In this document: positions 8,664 through 16,910 of the stretch, in pieces
Layout of the letters: each line of letters begins with the position of its first letter
How positions within the stretch are numbered: the stretch's first letter is position 1
From: Gammaproteobacteria bacterium
Lineage (GTDB): Bacteria; Pseudomonadota; Gammaproteobacteria; Arenicellales; Poriferihabitantaceae
Reading direction: 5' to 3'
DNA length: 51,427 nucleotides
Assembly: GCA_011088265.1 (NCBI GenBank)
Contig: JAALKB010000006.1
Span: 1-51,427 of the forward strand
The notes under the pieces: generated by a model
What the model was told of the DNA's origin: nothing
Databases searched by the model: none
The model's input: the letters and a program-made list of their open reading frames with translations, nothing else
Program-made: the position numbers and the translations under genes

Positions 8664-9887
8664 TCAATTAGTAAGATGTTCCAGACGGAAGGCTTTATGC
8701 AGGGTCCTAACGGCTAACTCGGCATATTCTTTATCGATGGTCACGGATATCTTGATTTCGGACGTAGAGATCATTTGAATATTGATCGATTTCTCAGCCA
8801 AAGCCTGAAACATCGTGGTCGCCACACCAGCATGAGAGCGCATTCCAATGCCCACCACGGATATCTTTGCGAGATTGGTATCTCCAATTACTGTTTGCGC
8901 TTTCAGATTACTAACCACTGGAGTTAATAACTCAACACTCTTATCAAGATCAACACCAGCAACCGTGAAAGTAAAGTCGGTTAATCCATCTGATCCGATA
9001 TTTTGAACAATCATATCGACATTTATGTGGGCCTCTGATACTGCCCCAATTATGTTGTAGGCAATGCCTGGCATGTCAGGCACTCCCCTTACGGTAATTT
9101 TCGCCTCGTCCATATTGGCGGTAATACCCGAAATTAAAGGTTGTTCCATTGAACTCTCCTCATAAGTAATTAACGTTCCAGGACCCGTTTCGAAAGAAGA
9201 CAACACCCTTAAAGGGACATTATATTTTCCAGCAAACTCTACCGAGCGAAGCTGCAGTACTTTTGCACCTGCTCCAGATAATTCCAACATTTCCTCGAAC
9301 GTGATCCGATCCAATCGCCGGGCTTCTGGTACAACACGAGGATCAGCGGTATAAACTCCATCAACGTCCGTATAAATCCGACATTCATCTGCTTCAAGCG
9401 CAGCAGCCAGGGCAACCGCAGTAGTATCGGATCCCCCCCTCCCGAGCGTCGTAATGTTATTTTCATTGTCCACTCCCTGAAAGCCCGCAACCACAACCAC
9501 CTGGTTGTTATCCAGGTCTTCCATCATCTTCTTGGAATCAATGTGAATGATTCTTGCCTTACTATGAACATTGTCAGTAAGAATTTTGACCTGCCCCCCG
9601 GTGTATGAACGTGCCCCAAGGCCAAGAGAATGCAGGGCCATCGATAGCAATGCAATTGTGACCTGTTCTCCGGTTGAAACCAATACGTCGAGTTCTCGTG
9701 CAGAAGGTTTTGCGCTGACGCTGTCTGCCAGACCCAACAAACGATTCGTCTCACCACTCATAGCCGAAACCACCACCACCACGCGATCTCCTCCCGCGAC
9801 AGACTCAGCGATGTTTTTCGCTACTGCCTGAATCCGCTCGGGAGATCCAACGGAAGTGCCACCATACTTTTCAACAATAAGAGACAA
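8664..9887 (-). CDS. lysC: Aspartate kinase
   Basis: Phosphorylates aspartate to aspartyl-4-phosphate, the first step to lysine, methionine, threonine and diaminopimelate. The 407 residues match monofunctional lysine-sensitive aspartokinases. The N-terminal kinase motif is VEKYGGTSVGSPERI, followed by VVVVSAMSGETN, TLGRGGSDTTA and YTDVDGVYTADPR. Two ACT domains fill about residues 265-407 and probably bind the feedback effector; they include the DMPGIAYNI and GVATTMFQALAE segments. The start is a TTG at 9887, where family similarity begins; no in-frame ATG was found just upstream. It sits between alaS and csrA. Confidence 0.96.
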   Translation of the reverse strand: MSLIVEKYGGTSVGSPERIQAVAKNIAESVAGGDRVVVVVSAMSGETNRLLGLADSVSAKPSARELDVLVSTGEQVTIALLSMALHSLGLGARSYTGGQVKILTDNVHSKARIIHIDSKKMMEDLDNNQVVVVAGFQGVDNENNITTLGRGGSDTTAVALAAALEADECRIYTDVDGVYTADPRVVPEARRLDRITFEEMLELSGAGAKVLQLRSVEFAGKYNVPLRVLSSFETGPGTLITYEESSMEQPLISGITANMDEAKITVRGVPDMPGIAYNIIGAVSEAHINVDMIVQNIGSDGLTDFTFTVAGVDLDKSVELLTPVVSNLKAQTVIGDTNLAKISVVGIGMRSHAGVATTMFQALAEKSINIQMISTSEIKISVTIDKEYAELAVRTLHKAFRLEHLTN

Positions 9888-9964
9888 TCTAAATTCGCTA
9901 CTGGTTATTTTGGCGCAGTATTTAAGCTGTTCCGGAACAAAATGTAAAGCATTAAATCAATTTG

Positions 9965-12556
9965 TCAGTCAGGTGATTTCACCCATTCGTGAACCCGACT
10001 CTCAATTTGCGCCAGACCTTCAGCATTACCACCTCCACCCTGAGCCAATGTTGGTTTCCCACCTCCCTTTCCACCAACCAGCGCTGCCAAAATCTTAATC
10101 AGTTCCCCAGCATGGTATCTATCGCAAAGGTCATCGGTAACCCCACCAATAAGCGTCACTTTCCCGTCATTTTCACCACAAACCAGAACAACGCCAGTTT
10201 TCAATTTTTCTTTCCATTGATCTACCGCCATTCTTAACGATTTTACATCTGTATTATCCTGTCGAATCACTACCACTTTGATTCCTGCCACCTCTCTTAC
10301 AAGATCAGAAGCAGTATTACCCGACGTAGCTAATCTGGTTTGCAAAAAATGAATCTGCTGCTGCTGTTCTTTTTGTTGGGCTAAGAGGCCAGATATCCGC
10401 CCAACCAGCTCCTCTGGTCGTGTCTTTAATATTCCTGAGGCCTGATTCAGAATTCCGGTCTGGGAAACAATATATGTCTCTGCCGCTTCGCCGGTCATTG
10501 CTTCTATTCGACGAACGCCTGCCGCAATTCCTGTTTCATTAACAATCTTGAAAAAACCAATATCGCCGGTCTGATTAACGTGGGTTCCGCCGCATAATTC
10601 GAATGAACGCCCTCCCATTTTTATTACCCTGACATCCGCACTGTATTTCTCCCCGAAAAGTGCTTCAGCTCCCGCCGCCTTTGCATCATCCAGCTTCATT
10701 TGGTTCTCGGATACAACATGATTCTCACGGATATACTGATTTACTAACTGCTCGATATCACCTAATTCACCATCGGTAATCGGTTCAAAATGGGAAAAAT
10801 CAAAACGCAATCGATTCGAATCAACCAGAGATCCCTTTTGCTGCACATGCTCCCCCAGTACAGACTTCAAAGAAGCATGCAGCAAATGAGTGGCAGAATG
10901 GTTATTTTTCGTCATATTGCGAATCGACGAATCTACCTGGGCGTCACCCTCTTCCTGAATTCGAATGGAGCCCTGGGCGATGCCAAAGTGCCCTATTACC
11001 TTATTTGCCAGATATTGGGTATTTGTCACCTGGAAAACACCCAGAGGGAAAACGATCCTTCCAGTATCACCTACCTGCCCGCCACTTTCGGCACAAAACG
11101 GTGTTTCGTTAGCAACAAGAATACCGGTATCTCCATCTTTTAATTCGGAGACCTGATCCTCATCCTTGATCAGCGCCTGAATCGTCGTATTTCCATTTAA
11201 CTCATGGTAGCCGATGAATGTGGATGGCGAAACACCGTCGATCCTGACTGCTGCTCCTTGTACAAATTGACTAGCGGCGCGGGCGCGGGCGCGCTGCTGC
11301 TCCATTGCCTTGTCGAACCCTGCTGAGTCAGTTCGTAGATTTCTCTCCCTTGCCACATCCGCAGTCAAGTCTGAAGGGAATCCAAAGGTATCATACAGTT
11401 TGAAAACCACATCACCAGGAATCACATCCCCATCCAGCAAATCTATTTCCTGATCAAGGATTTTTAGCCCTGACTCTAATGTCTCGTTGAACTTTTCATT
11501 TTCATTAGAAAGTATTTTTTCGATTAGTGAACTTTTTTGTTTAAGCTCGGGGTAGGCATCCCCCATCTCTTTAACTAGAGGTTGCACTAGTTGGTGAAGA
11601 AATGCGTCCCTGCACCCAAGATGGTAACCATGACGTACGGCTCGTCGAATGATTCGCCTAAGGACATAACCCCGACCTTCATTCGAAGGTGTCACTCCAT
11701 CCACGATGAGAAATGACGTTGATCGGATATGGTCGGCAATCACCCGCAATGATTTATTGTCGAGGTCAGTTGAGCCTATCACCTGGGCCGTTTTGTGAAT
11801 AAGATTTTGAAACATATCTGTTTCATAATTACTGTGCACCCCCTGTAAAACTGCCGCAATACGCTCCAACCCCATCCCGGTATCTACTGATGGTTTCGGC
11901 AGTGGTTCAAGTTTTCCATCGGTACTGCGGTTGTATTGCATAAATACCAAATTCCATATCTCAACAAACCTGTCACCATCCTCTTCTGGCGTGCCAGGAG
12001 GACCTCCCTCTACATCAGGACCATGATCAAAAAAGATCTCAGAACACGGACCACAAGGTCCGGTATCGCCCATTTGCCAAAAGTTATCTTTCGCTCCTAT
12101 TCTGGTAACCCGCTCCGCTGGAACGCCAATGTCCTTAATCCAGATTTCTGCCGCTTCATCATCTTCTTCGAATACAGTAATCCACAATTTTTCTGCTGGA
12201 ATACCAAATTCCCCCGTAAGCAGTTGCCAGGCGAAATGGATTGCATCATGCTTAAAATAGTCACCAAAACTAAAATTACCCAACATTTCAAAGAAGGTAT
12301 GATGCCTGGCGGTATAGCCTACATTTTCAAGATCATTGTGCTTGCCACCAGCTCTTACACAGCGTTGCGAGGTTACGGCTCGATGGTAACCCCTGGTCTC
12401 ATCGCCCAGAAACACATCCTTGAACTGCACCATGCCCGCGTTCGTAAAAAGCAACGTGGCATCATTGCCGGGGACCAACGAGCTGCTGGGAACAGGCTCG
12501 TGCTGTTTCCCGGTAAAATAATCAATAAATTTTTGCCTAATCTCGGTTGTTTTCAT
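9965..12556 (-). CDS. alaS: Alanyl-tRNA synthetase
   Basis: A class II aminoacyl-tRNA synthetase that charges tRNA-Ala and clears mischarged Ser/Gly. The 863 residues cover all domains. The aminoacylation domain at the N terminus has PVPSSSLVPGNDATLLFTNAG and the class II region GDTGPCGPCSEIF. The editing domain holds the zinc-type HSATH motif at about residue 553 and the CGGTH motif near 655. A C-Ala region ends with GGKGGGKPTLAQGGG. I use ATG at 12556; the frame extends two codons further to a TTG. It lies about 74 bases downstream of recX. Confidence 0.98.
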   Translation of the reverse strand: MKTTEIRQKFIDYFTGKQHEPVPSSSLVPGNDATLLFTNAGMVQFKDVFLGDETRGYHRAVTSQRCVRAGGKHNDLENVGYTARHHTFFEMLGNFSFGDYFKHDAIHFAWQLLTGEFGIPAEKLWITVFEEDDEAAEIWIKDIGVPAERVTRIGAKDNFWQMGDTGPCGPCSEIFFDHGPDVEGGPPGTPEEDGDRFVEIWNLVFMQYNRSTDGKLEPLPKPSVDTGMGLERIAAVLQGVHSNYETDMFQNLIHKTAQVIGSTDLDNKSLRVIADHIRSTSFLIVDGVTPSNEGRGYVLRRIIRRAVRHGYHLGCRDAFLHQLVQPLVKEMGDAYPELKQKSSLIEKILSNENEKFNETLESGLKILDQEIDLLDGDVIPGDVVFKLYDTFGFPSDLTADVARERNLRTDSAGFDKAMEQQRARARAASQFVQGAAVRIDGVSPSTFIGYHELNGNTTIQALIKDEDQVSELKDGDTGILVANETPFCAESGGQVGDTGRIVFPLGVFQVTNTQYLANKVIGHFGIAQGSIRIQEEGDAQVDSSIRNMTKNNHSATHLLHASLKSVLGEHVQQKGSLVDSNRLRFDFSHFEPITDGELGDIEQLVNQYIRENHVVSENQMKLDDAKAAGAEALFGEKYSADVRVIKMGGRSFELCGGTHVNQTGDIGFFKIVNETGIAAGVRRIEAMTGEAAETYIVSQTGILNQASGILKTRPEELVGRISGLLAQQKEQQQQIHFLQTRLATSGNTASDLVREVAGIKVVVIRQDNTDVKSLRMAVDQWKEKLKTGVVLVCGENDGKVTLIGGVTDDLCDRYHAGELIKILAALVGGKGGGKPTLAQGGGGNAEGLAQIESRVHEWVKSPD

Positions 12557-12629
12557 TTTCAATCGTTAATTAAAATCTTCCATGATTTTTTGATGAGACG
12601 CGGATAGCGGGTCGCAAATCCGAATAAAG

Positions 12630-13103
12630 CTACTCGGTGAAATCACCAAAGTGCGAAGCATTAAATCCTCGTTGCTGTAAAAATCGTGCCTGTCTGACCC
12701 ATTCACGGTAGCTACCCACAGGACTTTTGCCAAATTTTTTTTCTCTAACCTGTTTCGCCAACAGCGCCCACTCACCCTCATAGGGACCCATCACAGCGTC
12801 AACGATGGAAGAAGAAATCTGATTCTGACCCAGTTCATACAGAATCTTCACTGGCCCTTTCCCCTGATTAAACCTTGAGCGACATAGCATTTCGGCGTAA
12901 CGGGAATCCGACTGCATATTGTTTTTAATTAGCTCATCGATCAGTCGATCAACCAATGATTCAGATGCCAGGGGATAGAGTTTGCTACGCAATTCAAATT
13001 CACTATATTCACGCCGGGCAAGTAAACTGAAGGCACGCTGGCGAATTCGATTATATATAGCTGTCTCGGACTCCAAATAATCTTTGCTCAGCTCAGCAGA
13101 CAT
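12630..13103 (-). CDS. recX: RecA regulatory protein RecX
   Basis: A small helical protein that caps RecA filaments and inhibits RecA activity. The 157 residues carry the family signatures: RAFSLLARREYSEFELRSKL at the N terminus, LIDELIKNNMQSDSRYAE in the middle and FLQQRGF near the C terminus, each corresponding to a tandem three-helix repeat. It follows recA by 103 bases on the same strand, so it is probably co-transcribed by readthrough as in other gammaproteobacteria. Confidence 0.93.
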   Translation of the reverse strand: MSAELSKDYLESETAIYNRIRQRAFSLLARREYSEFELRSKLYPLASESLVDRLIDELIKNNMQSDSRYAEMLCRSRFNQGKGPVKILYELGQNQISSSIVDAVMGPYEGEWALLAKQVREKKFGKSPVGSYREWVRQARFLQQRGFNASHFGDFTE

Positions 13104-13206
13104 TTTATCTTTCTAAATCACCTCGCGAAAATAAATACTGGAATACAGGCAGAGCAAATATCACACTAATGAAAAAAATCATAAATTAGACACAGGGAAA
13201 TTTAAA

Positions 13207-14235
13207 TCACTCTTCCGTCCCTGGCTGCACTTCATGCTCAGGGGTTAACAAGCCCTTTTTCTCGCGAATAGTTCGTTCAATCTCTTCCGCCATTTGAATA
13301 TTTTCTTTTAAAAATTCTCTGACATTGTCTCGCCCCTGTCCGATACGATCAGAACCGTAGCTATACCAGGCACCAGATTTTTCCACGGCTCCCACTTCAA
13401 CACCCAGGTCTATCAATTCGCCATGTTTTGAAATACCCTGGTTATAGAGAATATCGAACTCTGTTTGTTTGAATGGAGGAGCCACCTTATTCTTGACCAC
13501 TTTAACCCGGGTTTGGTTGCCAAGAATTTCGTCGCCTTTTTTAATCGCTCCTATACGACGTATATCCAACCGAATCGATGAATAAAATTTCAGCGCATTG
13601 CCACCCGTGGTAGTTTCCGGATTTCCGAACATCACTCCTATTTTCATTCTAATTTGATTGATAAATATCACCATGGTATTCGAGCGCTTAATATTACCGG
13701 TCAGCTTCCTCAGCGCCTGCGACATTAAACGGGCTTGTAGGCCAACGTGGGTATCACCCATGTCACCTTCTATTTCTGCTTTTGGAGTCAATGCTGCAAC
13801 GGAGTCGACGACGACGACATCTACTGCCGCAGAACGAACCAGCATATCCGCAATCTCCAGTGCCTGCTCCCCAGTGTCGGGTTGTGAAACCAGAAGGTCG
13901 TCAATATTGACACCGAGTTTTGCTGCATAACCAGGGTCGAGTGCATGCTCTGCGTCAATGAAAGCTGCTGTGCCTCCTTTTTTCTGGGCTTCTGCTATAA
14001 CGGATAGAGTCAGTGTCGTCTTACCCGAAGACTCCGGGCCATAGACTTCAACCACTCGTCCCCTTGGTAACCCTCCAACCCCTAGGGCGATGTCTAGCCC
14101 GATAGATCCCGTAGAATAAACTTCGATATCTTTGGAGATTGAAGAATCTCCCAGTCTCATTACGGAGCCTTTACCAAACTGCCGATCTATCTGCCCAAGT
14201 GCGGCATCAAGTGCTTTACGCTTGTTATCATCCAT
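13207..14235 (-). CDS. recA: Recombinase RecA
   Basis: The ATP-dependent strand-exchange protein and coprotease of the SOS response. The 342 residues match the family. It shows the Walker A box GPESSGKTT near residue 66, the Walker B strand [12 protein letters not shown], loop L1 [24 protein letters not shown] (partly quoted: GDMGDTHVG), loop L2 with [20 protein letters not shown] (core: [10 protein letters not shown]), and an acidic C-terminal tail ([11 protein letters not shown]). I looked for a LexA box (CTG-N10-CAG) in the 230 bases upstream and saw no convincing match. The cinA gene often found upstream is absent. Confidence 0.98.
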   Translation of the reverse strand: MDDNKRKALDAALGQIDRQFGKGSVMRLGDSSISKDIEVYSTGSIGLDIALGVGGLPRGRVVEVYGPESSGKTTLTLSVIAEAQKKGGTAAFIDAEHALDPGYAAKLGVNIDDLLVSQPDTGEQALEIADMLVRSAAVDVVVVDSVAALTPKAEIEGDMGDTHVGLQARLMSQALRKLTGNIKRSNTMVIFINQIRMKIGVMFGNPETTTGGNALKFYSSIRLDIRRIGAIKKGDEILGNQTRVKVVKNKVAPPFKQTEFDILYNQGISKHGELIDLGVEVGAVEKSGAWYSYGSDRIGQGRDNVREFLKENIQMAEEIERTIREKKGLLTPEHEVQPGTEE

Positions 14236-14858
14236 TTATGACTATCTCTTTTCGTCTAGGTTAGATTTTACGGGGTACGGAACGGCGACCAACCTTTTTC
14301 ACCTTATGGTCTCTCGCACTGGTTTTTTGGGGCGCATTCCAGTTACTCTCAGGACACAAACCACTTCAGCCCCTCTATATTGGGAATTACGTCCTGGGCT
14401 ACCTTATAAACATAAAATTCCTATAAACATCTTTTTGTGAATCAGCCAGGACACGGATTGAATTCACACCTTGCCCGCTGGAAGCGGAAATTGGTGATAA
14501 AAACTTTTCCAGGCATGGCACAAGGCACTGATGTTTGTAGGCTTTGTAGGCCTGTGGTTTGCGATTCTGGTTTCAAATGTGTCCAGAACCACCGTCCCAT
14601 AATTCTGCATCCCGGAATCACTGTCCGGTGAACGTTTTGCTTCCCAATATTTGATGATCGGATTATCCCATAACCCACCTGAATCCACTAGCCCAGAGCG
14701 CTCATTGCCCGCAAGGTAACGAACCAGATGATGCCAGAGAATCCATGGAGCCACGTGATTGGAAAAGCTGAATACCCATTGGCATATTTGGGGATACATT
14801 GATCGAAGAAATCCGGCAAAATATGATGCTATTCAATTTCGAAGTGATAACTTAGATC
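14236..14858. other. Gene-free region upstream of recA
   Basis: A divergent stretch of about 620 bases. It must contain the recA promoter and possibly that of the methyltransferase gene. Frames of 60-111 codons exist on both strands, for example 14464-14799 minus, but none has a ribosome-binding site or a recognisable motif. No clear LexA box was found by eye. Confidence 0.5.
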
Positions 14859-15704
14859 ATGTCCTCTGATTCCAAAAGAAAGCAACAAAAAAAAAGTAGC
14901 AACGCCGGAGCGACCATTGCCCAACTCGCGGATCGCCATGAGTATTATGAAAAAGCCGTACAATGTGTGGAAGCAGAAATTGATATTGTTGATGAAACCT
15001 ATAAATCAATTCGTGGCAAGCGAGCGAAACGGCTAAGGGAGGATTTTTGCGGTACGGCAAACACCAGTTGCGAGTGGATAAGACGAAGAAAAACCAATTC
15101 AGCAATAGGGCTTGACCTCGATCAAAGCGTCCTCGACTGGGGAATAGCTAACAACCTGTCAAAGTTGAACCAGCAACAACGGGATCGGATCATACTAAAA
15201 AATAGTAATGTATTGATCGGACACGACGACCTCGTGGATGCCATACTCGCAATGAACTTTAGCTACCAATTGTTTAAAACAAGAGACCAATTAAGACAGT
15301 ATTTTTCAATTGCCCGGGAAGGACTAAAGCCAGATGGTCTATTTTTTATTGATGCCTATGGCGGCTACGAGTCTTATAAAACAGTGAAAGAAAAAACAAA
15401 ATACGACAATTTCACCTATTATTGGCATCAAAAAAAATATAACCCTATCACTGGAGATATGCTTTGTCATATTCATTTCAAGTTCAGAGACGGTTCAAAA
15501 ATGAAAAAAGCGTTTACCTATGACTGGCGACTTTGGACTTTGCCCGAACTAAGAGAAATTCTGCAGGAAGCCGGTTTTACAAAGTCCACTGTATACTGGG
15601 AGGGCACCGACGAAGAAAGCGGCGAAGGTAACGGAAAATACTCTCCCACTGAGAAAGGTGACGATGATCCGAGCTGGATAGCCTATGTGGTCGCCGAAAA
15701 GTAG
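14859..15704 (+). CDS. Class I SAM-dependent methyltransferase
   Basis: Predicted to transfer a methyl group from S-adenosylmethionine to an unidentified substrate. The 281 residues show a Rossmann methyltransferase core: a glycine-containing segment EDFCGTANTS at about residue 62, an acidic strand end AIGLDLDQSVLDWG, LVDAILAMNFSYQLF, and GLFFIDAYGG. The N terminus is Lys/Ser-rich and probably disordered; the C terminus has an acidic and Gly-rich loop (GTDEESGEGNGK). The EDFCGTA variant of motif I belongs to an uncharacterised subgroup. It starts a plus-strand block with an acetylpolyamine amidohydrolase and an amine-dehydrogenase-like flavoprotein, so an amine-linked substrate is possible, but this is inference. 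Confidence 0.8.
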   Translation: MSSDSKRKQQKKSSNAGATIAQLADRHEYYEKAVQCVEAEIDIVDETYKSIRGKRAKRLREDFCGTANTSCEWIRRRKTNSAIGLDLDQSVLDWGIANNLSKLNQQQRDRIILKNSNVLIGHDDLVDAILAMNFSYQLFKTRDQLRQYFSIAREGLKPDGLFFIDAYGGYESYKTVKEKTKYDNFTYYWHQKKYNPITGDMLCHIHFKFRDGSKMKKAFTYDWRLWTLPELREILQEAGFTKSTVYWEGTDEESGEGNGKYSPTEKGDDDPSWIAYVVAEK

Positions 15705-15817
15705 CACTCCAAACACATTTCCAGGAGTCGGTCTTCCTCGAATCGCAATCGGTTCCAAAGGACTTTCTCAGGCCCTGGAGTATTATTCAAAATTTCATTT
15801 TATCTAAAAGTCTACCT

Positions 15818-16846
15818 ATGAAAATCGTCCACAATGAAGATCATCGACTGCATTTCCCAAAAGGAGAATTATCTGGTGGAGAATTAGTCAGACCTTATGA
15901 ATGCCCGGAGCGATGGGACTACATTGTCCAGTCCCTGGAGCAAAACGGTTTTAACGACCACCGTTCCCCCGGCACCATTGATATGACAACCGTGAAACAG
16001 ATACACGCACCTGAGTTTTTGAGGTTTCTTGAAAATGCCTGGAACTTATGGGAAAAAGAGGGATTTGCCGGAGAAGCCATTCCCACAGTAGTGCCGGCAC
16101 GTCGAATGCAGCAGCGTGAACCGGAGCACATCGATGGCAAGTTAGGGTACTTTTGCATGGCCATTGAAACAGCCATTACCTCTGGAACCTGGCAGGCCGC
16201 GAAGTCATCCGCTGCCATTGCCCAAACCGCACAAAAGCTAATCAGTGAGAATGAATCCAGCGCTTTCGCCCTTTGCCGGCCCCCGGGACATCACGCTGCT
16301 TCAGATCTTTATGGTGGATATTGTTTTCTTAACAATGCAGCGATCGCTGCCCAGGGATTTTTAAACGATGGCTGTAAAAGAGTTGCTATTCTCGATGTGG
16401 ATTTCCATCATGGAAATGGCACCCAGGATATCTTTTACCAGCGAGATGACGTATTGTTTCTATCACTGCACGGCGACCCAAGGCAGGCCTTTCCTCACTT
16501 TTTAGGCTATGCCGATGAAAAAGGAACAGGAGCCGGAGAGGGTTTTAATTTCAACTACCCCATGCCACCACTAACAACTTATGATAAATGGAAACAGGCG
16601 CTGGTAAGCGCCTGCGACCAAATCACCCGCTATGCTCCGGACGCACTAGTGATTTCCCTGGGGGTAGATACCTTTGAAAACGACCCAATCAGCTTTTTTA
16701 AATTGAAGTCCGGGGATTACCTGGATTACGGAAGTTTACTGGGGAAAATTGGATTACCAAGCCTGTTTGTCATGGAGGGAGGATATGCGGTAGAGGAAAT
16801 TGGTGTTAATACAACCAATGTGCTCCTGGGGTTTTTAAACTCATGA
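15818..16846 (+). CDS. aphA: Acetylpolyamine amidohydrolase (HDAC family)
   Basis: A zinc hydrolase of the histone-deacetylase superfamily that deacetylates acetylputrescine, acetylcadaverine or acetylspermidine in bacteria. The 342 residues match the Mycoplana ramosa enzyme (about 341) in length, and the catalytic residues fall at the positions I recall for it: zinc ligands Asp195 and His197 in LDVDFHHGNGTQD, Asp284 in SLGVDTFENDP, the His pair in RPPGHHAA and the transition-state Tyr323 in MEGGY. The opening ELSGGELVRPYECPERW and GGYCFLNNAAIAAQ are also typical. It lies 113 bases after the methyltransferase and 64 before the TMADH-like gene, suggesting joint work on polyamines or modified amines. 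Confidence 0.92.
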   Translation: MKIVHNEDHRLHFPKGELSGGELVRPYECPERWDYIVQSLEQNGFNDHRSPGTIDMTTVKQIHAPEFLRFLENAWNLWEKEGFAGEAIPTVVPARRMQQREPEHIDGKLGYFCMAIETAITSGTWQAAKSSAAIAQTAQKLISENESSAFALCRPPGHHAASDLYGGYCFLNNAAIAAQGFLNDGCKRVAILDVDFHHGNGTQDIFYQRDDVLFLSLHGDPRQAFPHFLGYADEKGTGAGEGFNFNYPMPPLTTYDKWKQALVSACDQITRYAPDALVISLGVDTFENDPISFFKLKSGDYLDYGSLLGKIGLPSLFVMEGGYAVEEIGVNTTNVLLGFLNS

Positions 16847-16910
16847 GCAGGCATGCTGCCAAATAGGCCAAATAGAATGACTACAAAACATAGCGAGCAA
16901 CAAAAACCCC

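Noticed and set aside
14236..14460. LexA (SOS) box upstream of recA
   Set aside because: No CTG-N10-CAG with a suitable core was found by eye; the CTG/CAG pairs seen have the wrong spacing.
14464..14799. Minus-strand frame of 111 codons upstream of recA
   Set aside because: No ribosome-binding site or recognisable motif, and overlapping frames of similar size on both strands; probably chance.
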